A stretch of 64,000 nucleotides of DNA from an uncultured Sphingorhabdus sp. (GCA_947501885.1 CANMXN010000001.1:1860001-1924000); one strand, 5' to 3'; counted from the first letter of the stretch, positions 7,956 to 17,564 are shown. The notes: generated by a model not told the origin, from the letters alone. Made by a program: numbers and translations.

Positions 7956-9245
7956 ATGAAGCGTACTGTTAGGCTGACGTCTAAGGTCTTAAATACATAC
8001 CAACCTAATACCTCAGACCTCATCCTGTGGGATGAGTCCCCAAAAGGGTTTGGAGCGCGGTTTTATGCGAATGGAAAAATCGCCTTTATCGTCCAGCGTC
8101 GTATCGGGTCTGGGCGTGGCGCAAAGCAACGCAAAATCACCATCGGGCGTTATCCGGAAGTCAGTCTTGTCCAGGCCCGTAAGATGGCGCTTGATGCCAT
8201 TGCCAAGATGCAATTCGGCAATGATGTTGTAAGGCAGGAGCGCGACCGCATCGCAGCGGAGGAAGCTGCAAAAATTGCAGAGCTGACAGTTGCTGAACTG
8301 TGCGACCTGTGGCTTGAAACTGATGCCAAACGGTCGCGAATGCGTGGTCCCCGTTTTGGCACGCTGCGCAGTGAAGCCAATCTCAAATACAGTATTTCGC
8401 AGGTTGAACGACACATTAAACCGACCGTTGGCCACATTAAGATCAGCAAGCTGACAAGAAAAGATATTGAACGTATGCGCGATGATGTCTCGGTCGGCAA
8501 AACGGCGGTGGATGTGAAAACAAAGAAACATGGCCGCGCCAGGGTGACCGGCGGCGAAGGTACAGCGGGAAAAACCGTTCGCACCTTATGCAGTATCTTA
8601 AACTATGCCATTCGGGAAGAACTGCTGGCGGTTAATCCGGCCGCCGGTGTGCGGATACCTTCCTGCCGTAAAATCGAGCGCTATCTGACCAAGGCTGAAC
8701 AGGCCAGACTTGAAGCCGTCCTGTGCAATATGGAACAGGAAGCAAAATATCAGAAGGGTTGCGCCATCATCCGGGTGCTGATGCTGACCGGTTGCCGCCG
8801 TAATGAAATTGAATCGCTGAAATGGTCGGAGATCGACTTTGAACGCGGCTTTGTTTCCTTCGGAAAATCGAAAACCGGGGCCAAGGTGATACCTTTTTCC
8901 AGTGCTGCGCTGGACATCATCGCCGTGCAACCGCGCCTGATGAATTGCGATTATGTGTTCCCATCACTCAAGATAAACGACTGGTACAAGGGTTTGGCAA
9001 AAATCTGGGCCGAAGTCAGAAACCGCACCGGCCTCCACGATGTCCGTATTCATGATCTTCGGCATAATTTCGCGAGCATCCTTGCATCAAACGGCGCAAG
9101 CCTGCCGATGATCGGAGCCATGCTCGGTCACACCCAGGCGGAAACTACGGCGCGCTATGCCCATCTGACCAATCACACGCTTTCTAATCTGGCTGAACAG
9201 GCGGCGGAATTGCTAAGGGAACGTAGTTCGGAAAAACCGAGCTGA
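7956..9245 (+). CDS. int: Tyrosine recombinase (integrase) of the ICE
   Basis: A 429-residue integrase of the P4/tRNA-targeting type. The ATG at 7956 is chosen because GGAGGAG lies 6 bases upstream; the frame is open back to 7797 but the extra residues look non-coding. An N-terminal DUF4102-like arm-binding domain (about 5-95, with DESPKGFGARF and ITIGRYPEVSLVQAR) precedes a core-binding domain. The catalytic domain has Arg in TGCRRNEI (about 279), Lys in GKSKTGAK, HDLRHNF (about 365), LGHTQ (about 390) and the Tyr nucleophile in ARYAHL (about 400). It should recombine the anticodon-loop core with the same core on the circular element. It is the left-most gene, beside attL. Confidence 0.95.
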   Translation: MKRTVRLTSKVLNTYQPNTSDLILWDESPKGFGARFYANGKIAFIVQRRIGSGRGAKQRKITIGRYPEVSLVQARKMALDAIAKMQFGNDVVRQERDRIAAEEAAKIAELTVAELCDLWLETDAKRSRMRGPRFGTLRSEANLKYSISQVERHIKPTVGHIKISKLTRKDIERMRDDVSVGKTAVDVKTKKHGRARVTGGEGTAGKTVRTLCSILNYAIREELLAVNPAAGVRIPSCRKIERYLTKAEQARLEAVLCNMEQEAKYQKGCAIIRVLMLTGCRRNEIESLKWSEIDFERGFVSFGKSKTGAKVIPFSSAALDIIAVQPRLMNCDYVFPSLKINDWYKGLAKIWAEVRNRTGLHDVRIHDLRHNFASILASNGASLPMIGAMLGHTQAETTARYAHLTNHTLSNLAEQAAELLRERSSEKPS

Positions 9246-9255
9246 ACATAAAAAA

Positions 9256-9283
9256 AACCTCCGCCTATTGGGTGCGGAGGTTT
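9256..9283. terminator. Bidirectional rho-independent terminator
   Basis: The arms AAACCTCCGC (9256-9265) and GCGGAGGTTT (9274-9283) form a 10-bp stem with an 8-base loop. A runs precede it and T-rich bases follow, so it can act in both directions. It lies between the end of int (+) and the end of DUF736 (-), two convergent genes. Confidence 0.85.
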
Positions 9284-9310
9284 CGTTATTGGAGTGGAAG
9301 ATATTTTTAG

Positions 9311-9622
9311 TTACTCGCGTTTGAGACGTGACCAAACTAAATCCGCGCGCCCATCATGCTCAAACAAAGCGGCATTCACTGGTGCGGGGAAACATGGGTC
9401 GTCTAAAAGCACACGAATATAAGGTTTGGGGTTATCGCCTTTTGACTCATCGCGCCAAGCGACGCCAAGATCGCACTGCCCGGTTTTGATAAAGAAATCC
9501 GGTGACCCTTCGCCTTTCTTATCGTCATTAACAACGAAACGCACTTTCCTTGCGATCAGGGTTGTAGAAATCGTGCCCTCGTAGCCATCATTGACGGGAC
9601 GAAACTGTCCGATGGTTGCCAT
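9311..9622 (-). CDS. DUF736 family protein
   Basis: A 103-residue protein with the DUF736 pattern: opening MATIGQFRPVNDGYEGTI, a DFFIKTG...LGVAWRDESKGDNPKPYIRVLLDDP core, and a C-terminal basic segment after LVWSRLKR. DUF736 proteins are common on alphaproteobacterial plasmids and ICEs and have no established role; a single-strand or nucleic-acid binding fold has been suggested by their size and strand-rich pattern. It is the last gene of the minus-strand trb operon. A second, divergent DUF736 copy is at 28918-29241. Confidence 0.88.
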   Translation of the reverse strand: MATIGQFRPVNDGYEGTISTTLIARKVRFVVNDDKKGEGSPDFFIKTGQCDLGVAWRDESKGDNPKPYIRVLLDDPCFPAPVNAALFEHDGRADLVWSRLKRE

Positions 9623-9647
9623 AGGTCTGCTCCTTTACTGCTATAAA

Positions 9648-9875
9648 TCAGGATGATTGCGCGGCTCTCACAGCCTTTTTGAACCCGCTATCGGAGGCAA
9701 TGAAGGCGCGCAGCATGAATGGAATGAGCGCCGGAACACTCGCCTTTTCGCCGTAGGTCTGTTCGTAAATTGCGGCGTAGGTTTTCAGGTCGTTTTCCAA
9801 GTCAGGCTCAACGCTAATCGTATGTTTAACAGGCGTGGTATCGGGCAGTTTCCCGATTTTGAGTGATTGGGTCAT
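9648..9875 (-). CDS. DUF2274 family protein
   Basis: A 75-residue protein starting MTQSLKIGKLPDTTPVKHTISVEPDLENDLKTYA, which is the DUF2274 signature. Members nearly always lie directly downstream of trbI in trb-type conjugation operons, as here (3-base gap to trbI). The KLP...ISVEPDL...Y pattern is reminiscent of ribbon-helix-helix proteins, so DNA binding or transfer regulation is possible, but the function is not established. Confidence 0.88.
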   Translation of the reverse strand: MTQSLKIGKLPDTTPVKHTISVEPDLENDLKTYAAIYEQTYGEKASVPALIPFMLRAFIASDSGFKKAVRAAQSS

Positions 9876-9878
9876 GGG

Positions 9879-11087
9879 TCAACCTTCGTAAGGGTGTAGA
9901 ACAAGATCCTTGTTCACGATGACATTAAGCCGCCATCCGGGGCGCACACGGATTGTTGGCTGCACATTAAGCTGGCGATTGACGATGCGTTGGCCGGCCT
10001 GATTGAATGTGCGCTGTCCCCCATCGCGGATAGCTTCAACGATGTCGTTCTCATTGGAATCGCGACCAAGTTCGCTTCCGACCGAAAGAACGGTTGAAAG
10101 GACTGCTGCGCCAAACAAGCGAAGTGTGTGATTGTCCACGCGGTCTTTCAGTCCAGCAAATCCGGAAAGATCAGTGCCGGGTAGGTTTTCCAATACCAAG
10201 GAGGTGCCGTCTGGTCTGATGATGCGGCGCCATGTGACCAACGCGCGCGATTGGCCGAAGGCAATCACGCTGTCATATTGACCGATCAGGCGAGACCCTT
10301 GGGGTATGAGCAAGTGCTGGCCCGTTGTCGTGTCATGAACATTCTGCGTGACCTGCGCGATGATCTGCCCTGGTAAGTCCGAATTAAGACCTGTGACAAG
10401 ACTTGCTGGAATGATCGTGCCTGCCATCACCTGATACGGCGACACAGGGGTTTGGAGGCGGTTTGGGTTGTAGATTTCCGCATCGACATCGCGTGTTAAA
10501 AACGCCTCTTTTCTGTCTTGCCGATTTTGGTCAAATGGCGTCTGCGATGGCGCTCCGCTTGGAGCCTGAGCTTGCAATGGCAATGCATTGAATTGGTCAA
10601 GCGAGGGTGTAAAAGGTGGTATTACTGCTGCCCCGGTTTGAGTGGCACGGTTATTGTCATGCTGAACAAAAAATAGCGGTGCGCCAAGGGCGGCATCAAC
10701 CGGGGCCGGTTGTGCGGTGGTCTGCGTAGGTGCGCCTTGATACCGAAATGGATTCTCCTGCGGTGTATCCAATGAAGACGGTTGTTCAAGAAATGCTGGC
10801 CCAAGGTCCCCCGGCAAAGGTGGGCCAAGTTTCGGTTTAATGTCTGAATATTCAGCGGGCATGGCCGTGATCTGATCCGGCAGGATGTTGCGGTTGGTTT
10901 TGTAAAGTTCCGGTGATGCACCAGCATTCGATCCATCATCGTCGCGAAAGGCAATGGCTGCGGCGCTCAGAATGAATAGTCCGGTCGCCCCGCAAATTGC
11001 GATGAGAGCCTTGCGGTTAAAGCGTCTGACGGGCCTTGGTTTTGCGCGAATGGCAAGGCGATTTACTTCTTCCTTATCCTGATTCAT
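9879..11087 (-). CDS. trbI: Conjugal transfer protein TrbI (VirB10-like)
   Basis: TrbI spans the inner membrane and reaches the outer-membrane core complex of the type IV secretion channel, like VirB10. This 402-residue protein has a short cytoplasmic tail, one membrane helix (about residues 27-47), and a Pro/Gln-rich periplasmic linker (about 55-215). The conserved C-terminal VirB10 domain includes VMAGTIIPASLVTGLNSDLPG, LIPQGSRLIGQYDS and a hydrophobic helix near RLFGAAVLSTVLSVG. Its start overlaps the trbG stop by 4 bases (ATGA), indicating coupling. Full length for the family. Confidence 0.94.
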   Translation of the reverse strand: MNQDKEEVNRLAIRAKPRPVRRFNRKALIAICGATGLFILSAAAIAFRDDDGSNAGASPELYKTNRNILPDQITAMPAEYSDIKPKLGPPLPGDLGPAFLEQPSSLDTPQENPFRYQGAPTQTTAQPAPVDAALGAPLFFVQHDNNRATQTGAAVIPPFTPSLDQFNALPLQAQAPSGAPSQTPFDQNRQDRKEAFLTRDVDAEIYNPNRLQTPVSPYQVMAGTIIPASLVTGLNSDLPGQIIAQVTQNVHDTTTGQHLLIPQGSRLIGQYDSVIAFGQSRALVTWRRIIRPDGTSLVLENLPGTDLSGFAGLKDRVDNHTLRLFGAAVLSTVLSVGSELGRDSNENDIVEAIRDGGQRTFNQAGQRIVNRQLNVQPTIRVRPGWRLNVIVNKDLVLHPYEG

Positions 11088-12103
11088 GCGTCGTCCTTTG
11101 CTACGCGGGTTTTACGCGCGCTTTTGGGTTCTTTGCGCAAAATGCGGACAACACTTTGGTCTTTCTCTCCCAGCCTCAATTCAGCCGCTCCAAAAAGACG
11201 GTCCACGACATAATAGGAGCCATTGATACGATAATTCACGAGCTGGCTTTGACCATTGCGTCCGACAACAAAGAGCGGTGGGGCCTCACCTTGGTCCAAT
11301 CGCGCTGGAAATTGGATAAATACTTTCCGGCCATCATCGAAGGCACGCAATGGCCGCCAATGCGGGCGGTCGCCTTTAATCTCATATCGGAAGTTCAAAC
11401 GATCAACCTGCAAACGACGCTCAACGGTTTGAGCGGCGTCTTTCGCACGTTTGGATGATTGAGCGCGCTGCCGCACCAATTCCTCATGCGGGTAACGCCA
11501 GGACACAGCGGCCATATAGGTTTCGCGAAACGATTTCAGTTCCACATGATATGTGCGTTTCGATGTTGTGATTATCAGATTGGTGGTGAGGCTCGGTGCA
11601 ATTGGCTTGATAAGAATATGCACCTGTTCCTTGTCCCCCACACCGGAAACCGTGTCGCCCAATATCCAGTTGACGGTATCACCAGCCGAAACGGACATGA
11701 GTTCTTCGCCGGGTTGAAGGGCGATGTCGGTGACTTGCTTGGGAGCAGAGTAAACCTGATAGAGCGCGCCGACCGTGTAGGGATAAATCTGGATAGCATT
11801 GATAAAGCTATCCTGATCTGGCTCGATTGCTGCGGTGGCATTTGCTCGATCTATCGCTAGGTCTGGTCGGAGCTTCGGAACAGACGCAACTTTGCGGTCT
11901 TCAATTGGTTTTAGCTGTCCGGGCAAAGCCAGCGGCTCAATCCGCTCAAGCGGCGCGGTATCAACGGTTGTCTCACTCGGCGAATAGACCGCTTCAATAA
12001 AATCTGCATCATCGAGGTTGAAGTCGGTTATTGTTTTGGCCCCAAGCGTTGTGCATGCGCCAAGTGCGGTGGTTAGCGATAGGATCATGAAATTCTTGAA
12101 CAT
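11084..12103 (-). CDS. trbG: Conjugal transfer protein TrbG (VirB9-like), lipoprotein
   Basis: TrbG is the VirB9-type component of the outer-membrane core complex. This 339-residue protein starts with a lipoprotein signal (lipobox LGAC, Cys17), unlike many VirB9 proteins, which have a plain signal peptide. An N-terminal VirB9 domain contains IYPYTVGALYQVYSAPKQVTDIALQPGEEL and VSAGDTVNWILGDTVSG. The C-terminal domain holds RYEIKGDRPHWRPLRAFDDGRKVFIQFP, typical of the family. It lies 2 bases after trbF and overlaps trbI. Confidence 0.94.
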   Translation of the reverse strand: MFKNFMILSLTTALGACTTLGAKTITDFNLDDADFIEAVYSPSETTVDTAPLERIEPLALPGQLKPIEDRKVASVPKLRPDLAIDRANATAAIEPDQDSFINAIQIYPYTVGALYQVYSAPKQVTDIALQPGEELMSVSAGDTVNWILGDTVSGVGDKEQVHILIKPIAPSLTTNLIITTSKRTYHVELKSFRETYMAAVSWRYPHEELVRQRAQSSKRAKDAAQTVERRLQVDRLNFRYEIKGDRPHWRPLRAFDDGRKVFIQFPARLDQGEAPPLFVVGRNGQSQLVNYRINGSYYVVDRLFGAAELRLGEKDQSVVRILRKEPKSARKTRVAKDDA

Positions 12104-12105
12104 GA

Positions 12106-12795
12106 TTATTCTCCTCGGATGAGGTCTTTCGACCAGTTGATGCCGTGGACGTAGATACCGAGCGGGTTCTGGTGCAGCGTTTGCTCATCCGTTGGCGTTT
12201 TAAGAATGATGGAAAGGTTGGCGGTGTAGGTATTGGTGGTGAGCTTCACGCCATCGCGAAAAGCAGTCTCTCGCCAGCGCAAATCAAAACTGTCGTCTGA
12301 AGACCGAACAACGCTGGCGATTTGAACGGAAACGGAGCGATGCCCGACATCTTGAAACGGGTCGTTATCGCGCGCGTATTCGTTGAGCGTAAGTGCGGCT
12401 TGATCGGTCGCGAAGTGATAGGCCGTGGTCCAATTCTGACGGAGAACGATTGGATCAATCGAGACTGAGCGCACCTTTTTGATAAACTCGGCGAGCTGGT
12501 AGCCAATCTGTGCGTCCGTCGGCTTATAGTTTGCAACAGTTGGCGCGACCGCGCGAACCGAGCCGTTTTGTTCCAATTCGACTACATAAGGAGTAATGAT
12601 GCTCTGCGATGACCGCCAGACAAAAGCGGCGGACATGGTAATTGCGAACAGCAAGGACAAAATGGCGATCAACCGCCAGTTCTTGGCCTGAACACGAGCC
12701 GATCCGATACGCTCATCCCATGTTTGCGCAGCCTTTTGATAAGGCGTTACCGGCGCTTCTGTTCGTCCATATGCGGTTTGATTGCGCTTCCACAT
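12106..12795 (-). CDS. trbF: Conjugal transfer protein TrbF (VirB8-like)
   Basis: TrbF is the VirB8-type inner-membrane assembly factor. The ATG at 12795 is preferred over 12810 because GGAG lies 8 bases upstream, partly inside the end of trbL. The 229-residue protein has a short cytoplasmic tail (TPYQKAAQTWDERIG), one membrane helix (about 40-60), and a periplasmic NTF2-like domain. That domain includes YVVELEQNGSVRAV, WTTAYHFATDQAALTLNEYARDNDPF and WRETAFRDG. Gene order trbL-trbF-trbG is standard. Confidence 0.93.
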   Translation of the reverse strand: MWKRNQTAYGRTEAPVTPYQKAAQTWDERIGSARVQAKNWRLIAILSLLFAITMSAAFVWRSSQSIITPYVVELEQNGSVRAVAPTVANYKPTDAQIGYQLAEFIKKVRSVSIDPIVLRQNWTTAYHFATDQAALTLNEYARDNDPFQDVGHRSVSVQIASVVRSSDDSFDLRWRETAFRDGVKLTTNTYTANLSIILKTPTDEQTLHQNPLGIYVHGINWSKDLIRGE

Positions 12796-12799
12796 GAAG

Positions 12800-14134
12800 T
12801 TACTCCTCATCCTGTTTCAGTCGCGGGCCATCTCCTGAACCACCTCTATCTCCATCGCGTAGAGTGGAGGTGGCGGCGAGACTGGCATCGCGTTGCAATT
12901 GATTGCGGTTGGCTTTCTTGGCCCAATCTGGTTGGCCATTGGCTGGGGCAGCAGCAGACGATCCGGACTCACCGCCGGAGATCTTGCCTCCTGTCGCTGT
13001 GATCGCACCGCGACTGCCGGACTTGAACGATTGTTTAACCGGATCAGTGACTTTGGCGGCGGCGGATTTGGCGGCATTGGCGACCGATCCCGCGCCTGCA
13101 TGGGCAACAGCGCCGAGACCGGATGTAGCACCCTTGATGCCGCCTTGCCCGGATGCGGCTTTACCCATTGAATAAGACATCGCCGCACCACCAGCCATTG
13201 ATGACCCAGCCTTTACGGCTCCGACCGCACCGCGCGTTGCGACCGAAGCGGCAGCTCCACCAACGCTGGCACCGGCAAACCCTGCCGCACCCGCACCGAC
13301 CGCCGTTCCAACAGCCGCGCCCGCACCAAGTTGAGGAGCGCCAGAGACAAGACCGGTTGCGATACCAGGGCCGAATATACCAAGCGCGAGAAGTGCAAGC
13401 GATGCGAGTATGACCGCTGCGGCATCTTGGAGTGTTATGTTTCCGGGGGTGAAGCCTGTAGTGACGTTGCCAAAGAGTGTTGAACCGATACCGACAATGA
13501 TAGCTAACACCATCAGTTTGATGCCGGACGAAATGACATTCCCTAGCACTCGTTCTGCCAGGAAAGATGTTTTGTTCCACAGTGCGAACGGCACGAGGAC
13601 AAAGCCAGCCAATGTCGTCAGCTTGAACTCTATGATCGTAACGAAAATCTGGATCGAGAGGAAAAAGAACGCAAAGAGCGTAATCAGCCAGGCGAGGCCA
13701 AGAATCGCAATGGTCACGATATTCACGAAAAACGCAACGGGGCCAGAGAGGTCTGCAATCTCATCGAGCAATGGGTGCGCGGCAGTAAAACCAGTGCTTG
13801 CGACAAAACCGGGACGTAAGAGATCAGCCGCCGTGATCGTGCCGCCCGTGGCGTTCAATCCAAGCTGGGCGAAACTCTCAAAGATAATATTCGCCAGCAA
13901 TGGAAACTGGTTCAGTAGCAAGGCGAAAAAGCCAATATATAAGACCTTCTTCAAAAACCCGACCACAATGTTGTCGAGATTGCCAAAGGCCCAAAACAGT
14001 CCTGCAAGCACGATGTCGATGGTCACCAGTGCTGTTGTCAGGAATGCAACATCAGGAGCGAGCAACCCAAATCCACTGTCGATATAGGTCGAGAATGTCT
14101 GGAGGAATTGATCTATAATACCGAGGTCATTCAT
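12800..14134 (-). CDS. trbL: Conjugal transfer protein TrbL (VirB6-like)
   Basis: TrbL is the polytopic inner-membrane channel component (VirB6-type). The 444-residue protein has an N-terminal LGIIDQFLQTFSTYIDSGFG motif and about six hydrophobic segments within residues 25-275. A long Ala/Gly/Ser-rich tail (about 270-444) ends in a charged stretch. The low-complexity tail explains the many antisense open frames in this area, which I regard as shadows. It ends 4 bases before trbF. Confidence 0.93.
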   Translation of the reverse strand: MNDLGIIDQFLQTFSTYIDSGFGLLAPDVAFLTTALVTIDIVLAGLFWAFGNLDNIVVGFLKKVLYIGFFALLLNQFPLLANIIFESFAQLGLNATGGTITAADLLRPGFVASTGFTAAHPLLDEIADLSGPVAFFVNIVTIAILGLAWLITLFAFFFLSIQIFVTIIEFKLTTLAGFVLVPFALWNKTSFLAERVLGNVISSGIKLMVLAIIVGIGSTLFGNVTTGFTPGNITLQDAAAVILASLALLALGIFGPGIATGLVSGAPQLGAGAAVGTAVGAGAAGFAGASVGGAAASVATRGAVGAVKAGSSMAGGAAMSYSMGKAASGQGGIKGATSGLGAVAHAGAGSVANAAKSAAAKVTDPVKQSFKSGSRGAITATGGKISGGESGSSAAAPANGQPDWAKKANRNQLQRDASLAATSTLRDGDRGGSGDGPRLKQDEE

Positions 14135-14155
14135 GGCCGCTCGCTCCTGAAAGTC

Positions 14156-14878
14156 TTAGTTGCGGGAATAGGCAGATGAACCGCCGACAAAACGCGAGTG
14201 TCGAACTTTGGCAGCCCGTTCGATCTGCAGGCGACGGGCGCGTTCAAGCGTCTCCGCCCGGAATTGCGATGCGGTCAATTCCTGCAATTGCATGGTTTGT
14301 TTTGCAGAGAGCGCCAAAATCTGATTGCCCGCTTGGGCCGCCGCGAGATTGCCTCCTGCACCTTGGCTTTCGCGCATTAGTGTATCGAGTACGGAGGTAT
14401 CTGCGCGCACAGTTTCCGCAATTTTGGATTGCATCAACAGCGCGTCATGCAGAGACGAACGCGATGTCTTCCACAGGCTTTCAGCATTTTGAATGATCTG
14501 GTGGCTGGATAGCGCCGCGTAATCTTCCGGGTACTTTGTTTTGAAGACTTGATCGGCTTTCTGCACTTCAAACGACATGGCCTTCGCCTGGTCCGTCAAA
14601 GTCGATATTTCTTGCAACAGCCTGTTCAAATGCTGGCGGGAGTCAAAATCCAGCTTGGTCAAATCCTTGACCTGATTGACGATCATGTCAGCTTCATTCT
14701 GAAGCTGCTTGATCTGATTGTTGACGGTTTGCAGCGTTCGCGCGGCGGTCAGCAGATTTTGCCCGTAATTGGTCGGGTCAAATACCACCCCACCAAACCC
14801 AAAGAAGGCGTGGGCAGGTTGAAGGGGTGCGACCCCCATTAAAACGATCATGAGTATTGAAATTAGTCTTCGGCGCAT
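14156..14878 (-). CDS. trbJ: Conjugal transfer protein TrbJ (VirB5-like)
   Basis: TrbJ is a periplasmic, pilus-tip-associated VirB5-type protein. The ATG at 14878 is chosen because it opens a clean signal peptide (MRRRLISILMIVLMGVAPLQ, cleavage likely after PAHA); reading from 15037 would overlap trbE by 175 bases. The 240-residue product contains VVFDPTNYGQNLLTAARTLQTVNNQIKQLQNEA, typical of TrbJ, followed by long helical segments. Its start lies inside the last codons of trbE (16-base overlap), so translation is coupled. Confidence 0.92.
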   Translation of the reverse strand: MRRRLISILMIVLMGVAPLQPAHAFFGFGGVVFDPTNYGQNLLTAARTLQTVNNQIKQLQNEADMIVNQVKDLTKLDFDSRQHLNRLLQEISTLTDQAKAMSFEVQKADQVFKTKYPEDYAALSSHQIIQNAESLWKTSRSSLHDALLMQSKIAETVRADTSVLDTLMRESQGAGGNLAAAQAGNQILALSAKQTMQLQELTASQFRAETLERARRLQIERAAKVRHSRFVGGSSAYSRN

Positions 14879-17316
14879 AGCGCATCTCCTTTCTCTTGTT
14901 GGGGGTGCTCGGAAATGAGGTCTGCGGCCCAGCTCAGGCCGCGCGCTTCCAGCCAACGTTCCGCAAAGGCTCCATTCGGATTGTCGGAAGCAATCTCGGC
15001 AATCGCGTTCAAATCGTCTTTGGAAGACGCGCCGCAAAAGGCGAGAGCAACCGGCCCAAGCGATAAATCAAACAGCCGGTTGCCGTTTCGGGACTGGAAG
15101 TAGTAATCGCGCTTGGGTGTCGATTGCGCGATGATTTCGACCTGCCGGTCATTAAGGCCGAACCCTGTATAGGCTTTGCGCTGTTGAGGCTCTAAGGCTC
15201 GGTTATTGGGCAGAAAAATACGCGACGGGCACGATTCAATGATCGCAGGCGCAATGCCACTTGTGGCAATGTCACTGAGAGACTGTGTGGCGAAAACCAC
15301 GGAAACGTTCTTCTTCCGCAAAACCTTGAGCCATTCACGGATGCGGTTTGCGAACATTGGGTCATCAAGAAACACCCAGGCTTCATCAAGAATGAGCAAG
15401 CTCGGCTTTCCGTCAAAACGATCCTCCAGCCGATGAAAGAGATAGGACAGCACGGGCGGCACCAAAGATTTTTGGTGCATCAACTCTTCCATCTCAAAAC
15501 ACTGCCAATCATTCGATCCAATGCTTTCGTGGTCAGCATCCAACAGTGATCCATGCGCGCCTTTTAGCGTGTATGGTTCGATGGCTTGCCTGAGACGGTT
15601 GGATTGCAGCAACGCGCTCAATCCGGTCATCGTGCGTTCGACTTGCGGTGCGGTGGCAAGCGAACTTAATGCAGTCCAGATCGCTTCCTTGGTTTCAGGC
15701 TCAATCGTTATCCCTTCGTGTGATAACAGCCCACACAACCATTCAAGCGCCCATGCTCGCTCCGTATCGGAATCTATTCTGGCGAGGGGTTGGAAGCATA
15801 ATCCATGATCGCCTCCCAATTGGAAGTGCTCTCCGCCAACGCCCAAAGTCGCAGCAGTGGCCGATCCGCCCTTGTCGAATATGAAAATCTGCGCGTCCGT
15901 GTAGCGTCGGAACTGCAAGGCCAGCATCGAGAGCAAAACAGATTTGCCCGCGCCCGTTGGCCCGACAATCAGAGTGTGTCCGACATCACCTTGATGGAGC
16001 ACCACCCGGAATGGCGTTTGCGAGGCGGTCGTCGCATAAAGAAGCGGTGGCCCTTGAAGGTGCTTGTTCTGAGCTGGACCCGCCCATACAGCCGATAGCG
16101 GCATCATGTGCGCGAGATTGAGCGTGTGGACGATGGGTTGGCGGACATTTGCGTAGGCATGCCCCGGAACAGTGCCTAGCCAGGCATCAATCGCGTTGAC
16201 CGTTTCCTTGATGGTCACATAGCCCCGACCATTCACGATCCGCTCGACTTCGCGGATCATATCATCTGCAACGGTCGCAGATGGCGACTGAACGACAATG
16301 GCTGTGGTCAGATACCCAAATCCAACGTGATCCGCGCCAAGGGATTGCAGGGCTGCGTCCGCATCTGCGGCTTTATTGTCCGCATCGGTATCAACCAAAG
16401 GCGACGCTTCATTCGTCATCATCTCGCGCAGAAGCGACATGATGGATTTTCTTTTGGCGAACCATTGCCTCCGATAACGGGTCAAAACCTTGGTGGCGGC
16501 AAGCTTGTCCATAGGTAGGTAGCGCGTCACCCAACGATACGAAAAGCCGAGATTGTTTAGATCATCCAACAGACCGGGTTCGGTCATGGGTGGAAAACCC
16601 TGAATGGTGACGACGCGCAAATGCTGGTCATCCAAAACAGGTTCAAGACCCCCTATTAAAGATGCACCGCCTAGAACGGCATCCAGATAGCATGGGGATT
16701 GTGGCGCTTTGACGGGATGACGACGACCCGACACACAGTGTTGGAGATAGGTCAAAGTTTGTTCGTCGGTCAGAAACCTCGCATCAGGAAAGATGGTCTC
16801 AAAAAGAGAAAGGGCTTTGTCCGTCTCTTGCAGGAACCGGGCAAGATAATCACTCGCTCCGATTTGCTCTTCATCATCTGGGCGTTCAATCAGGGCCTCT
16901 TCAATTCTCCCAACGGAGTCAGCGGGCGGCAGATATGAAAAGGTGAGATAAAACCGGCTTTCAAAGAGCAAGTCACTGGCTTGTCTGCCTTCGAAAAGTG
17001 AACGGCGTTCTTCGTCAATGATCCATGCAACTTTATCCCGCCATTCGCTCGTTGGATATTCAAGAGCTGGCGCACGCGCGGCTTCAAAGTAGAGGGCCCA
17101 GGATGAACCAAATCGTTTGAGGGCATTGTTGATCCGGGCACAAATGGAAACCAACTCTTCGCCGGTTGAACTGTCCAAATCTGGTCCGCGAAACTCAGCG
17201 GTGCGTTGAAAACTTCCATCCTTGTTCAAAACTACGCCGGGGGCGATGAGGCAGGCCCACGGCAGATAGTCGGCAAGGCACTGTGGAGCAGCCTGATATT
17301 CTGAGAGATTCATCAT
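14863..17316 (-). CDS. trbE: Conjugal transfer ATPase TrbE (VirB4-like)
   Basis: TrbE is the large cytoplasmic ATPase that powers pilus assembly and transfer, like VirB4. It is 817 residues, full length for the family. The N-terminal domain has the CagE/TrbE/VirB4 pattern (DYLPWACLIAPGVVLNKDGSFQRTAEFRGPD). Walker A GPTGAGKS is at about 450-458 and Walker B LLILDEAWVFLDD at about 640-650. The sensor stretch VVFATQSLSDI follows. Its start overlaps the trbD stop (ATGA) and its end overlaps the trbJ start. Confidence 0.95.
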   Translation of the reverse strand: MMNLSEYQAAPQCLADYLPWACLIAPGVVLNKDGSFQRTAEFRGPDLDSSTGEELVSICARINNALKRFGSSWALYFEAARAPALEYPTSEWRDKVAWIIDEERRSLFEGRQASDLLFESRFYLTFSYLPPADSVGRIEEALIERPDDEEQIGASDYLARFLQETDKALSLFETIFPDARFLTDEQTLTYLQHCVSGRRHPVKAPQSPCYLDAVLGGASLIGGLEPVLDDQHLRVVTIQGFPPMTEPGLLDDLNNLGFSYRWVTRYLPMDKLAATKVLTRYRRQWFAKRKSIMSLLREMMTNEASPLVDTDADNKAADADAALQSLGADHVGFGYLTTAIVVQSPSATVADDMIREVERIVNGRGYVTIKETVNAIDAWLGTVPGHAYANVRQPIVHTLNLAHMMPLSAVWAGPAQNKHLQGPPLLYATTASQTPFRVVLHQGDVGHTLIVGPTGAGKSVLLSMLALQFRRYTDAQIFIFDKGGSATAATLGVGGEHFQLGGDHGLCFQPLARIDSDTERAWALEWLCGLLSHEGITIEPETKEAIWTALSSLATAPQVERTMTGLSALLQSNRLRQAIEPYTLKGAHGSLLDADHESIGSNDWQCFEMEELMHQKSLVPPVLSYLFHRLEDRFDGKPSLLILDEAWVFLDDPMFANRIREWLKVLRKKNVSVVFATQSLSDIATSGIAPAIIESCPSRIFLPNNRALEPQQRKAYTGFGLNDRQVEIIAQSTPKRDYYFQSRNGNRLFDLSLGPVALAFCGASSKDDLNAIAEIASDNPNGAFAERWLEARGLSWAADLISEHPQQEKGDALCAED

Positions 17317-17564
17317 GCGAGATACCCCTTGTGACGAACATGGCGGATCAGGACTTCGACGAATTGGTGATCGCGTTTGGCCGCGAACACGCAGGCGCTA
17401 TGAGCGACCACCCAATAGAGAATGCCGAAGTGCCAAAGGTGGAGACCAAGCCCAATCGCTGCGGCAATGGTTCCATTCATGATGGTTGCGGCACGGGGTG
17501 CGCCACCCATCAGAATAGGTTCGGTCAAGGAGCGATGGACCGGGATGGAGAAGCCTTCAGTCAT
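17313..17564 (-). CDS. trbD: Conjugal transfer protein TrbD (VirB3-like)
   Basis: An 83-residue inner-membrane protein of the VirB3 type. It contains the family pattern IPVHRSLTEPILMGGAPR near the N-terminus, followed by two membrane segments within residues 28-65. It overlaps trbC by one base (TAATG) and trbE by four bases, as in other trb operons. Confidence 0.92.
   Translation of the reverse strand: MTEGFSIPVHRSLTEPILMGGAPRAATIMNGTIAAAIGLGLHLWHFGILYWVVAHSACVFAAKRDHQFVEVLIRHVRHKGYLA

Noticed and set aside
12817-13580. Several long open frames on both strands over trbL
   Set aside because: They are produced by the GC-rich Ala/Gly tail of trbL; their products are low-complexity (Pro/Arg/Trp-rich) with no family resemblance.
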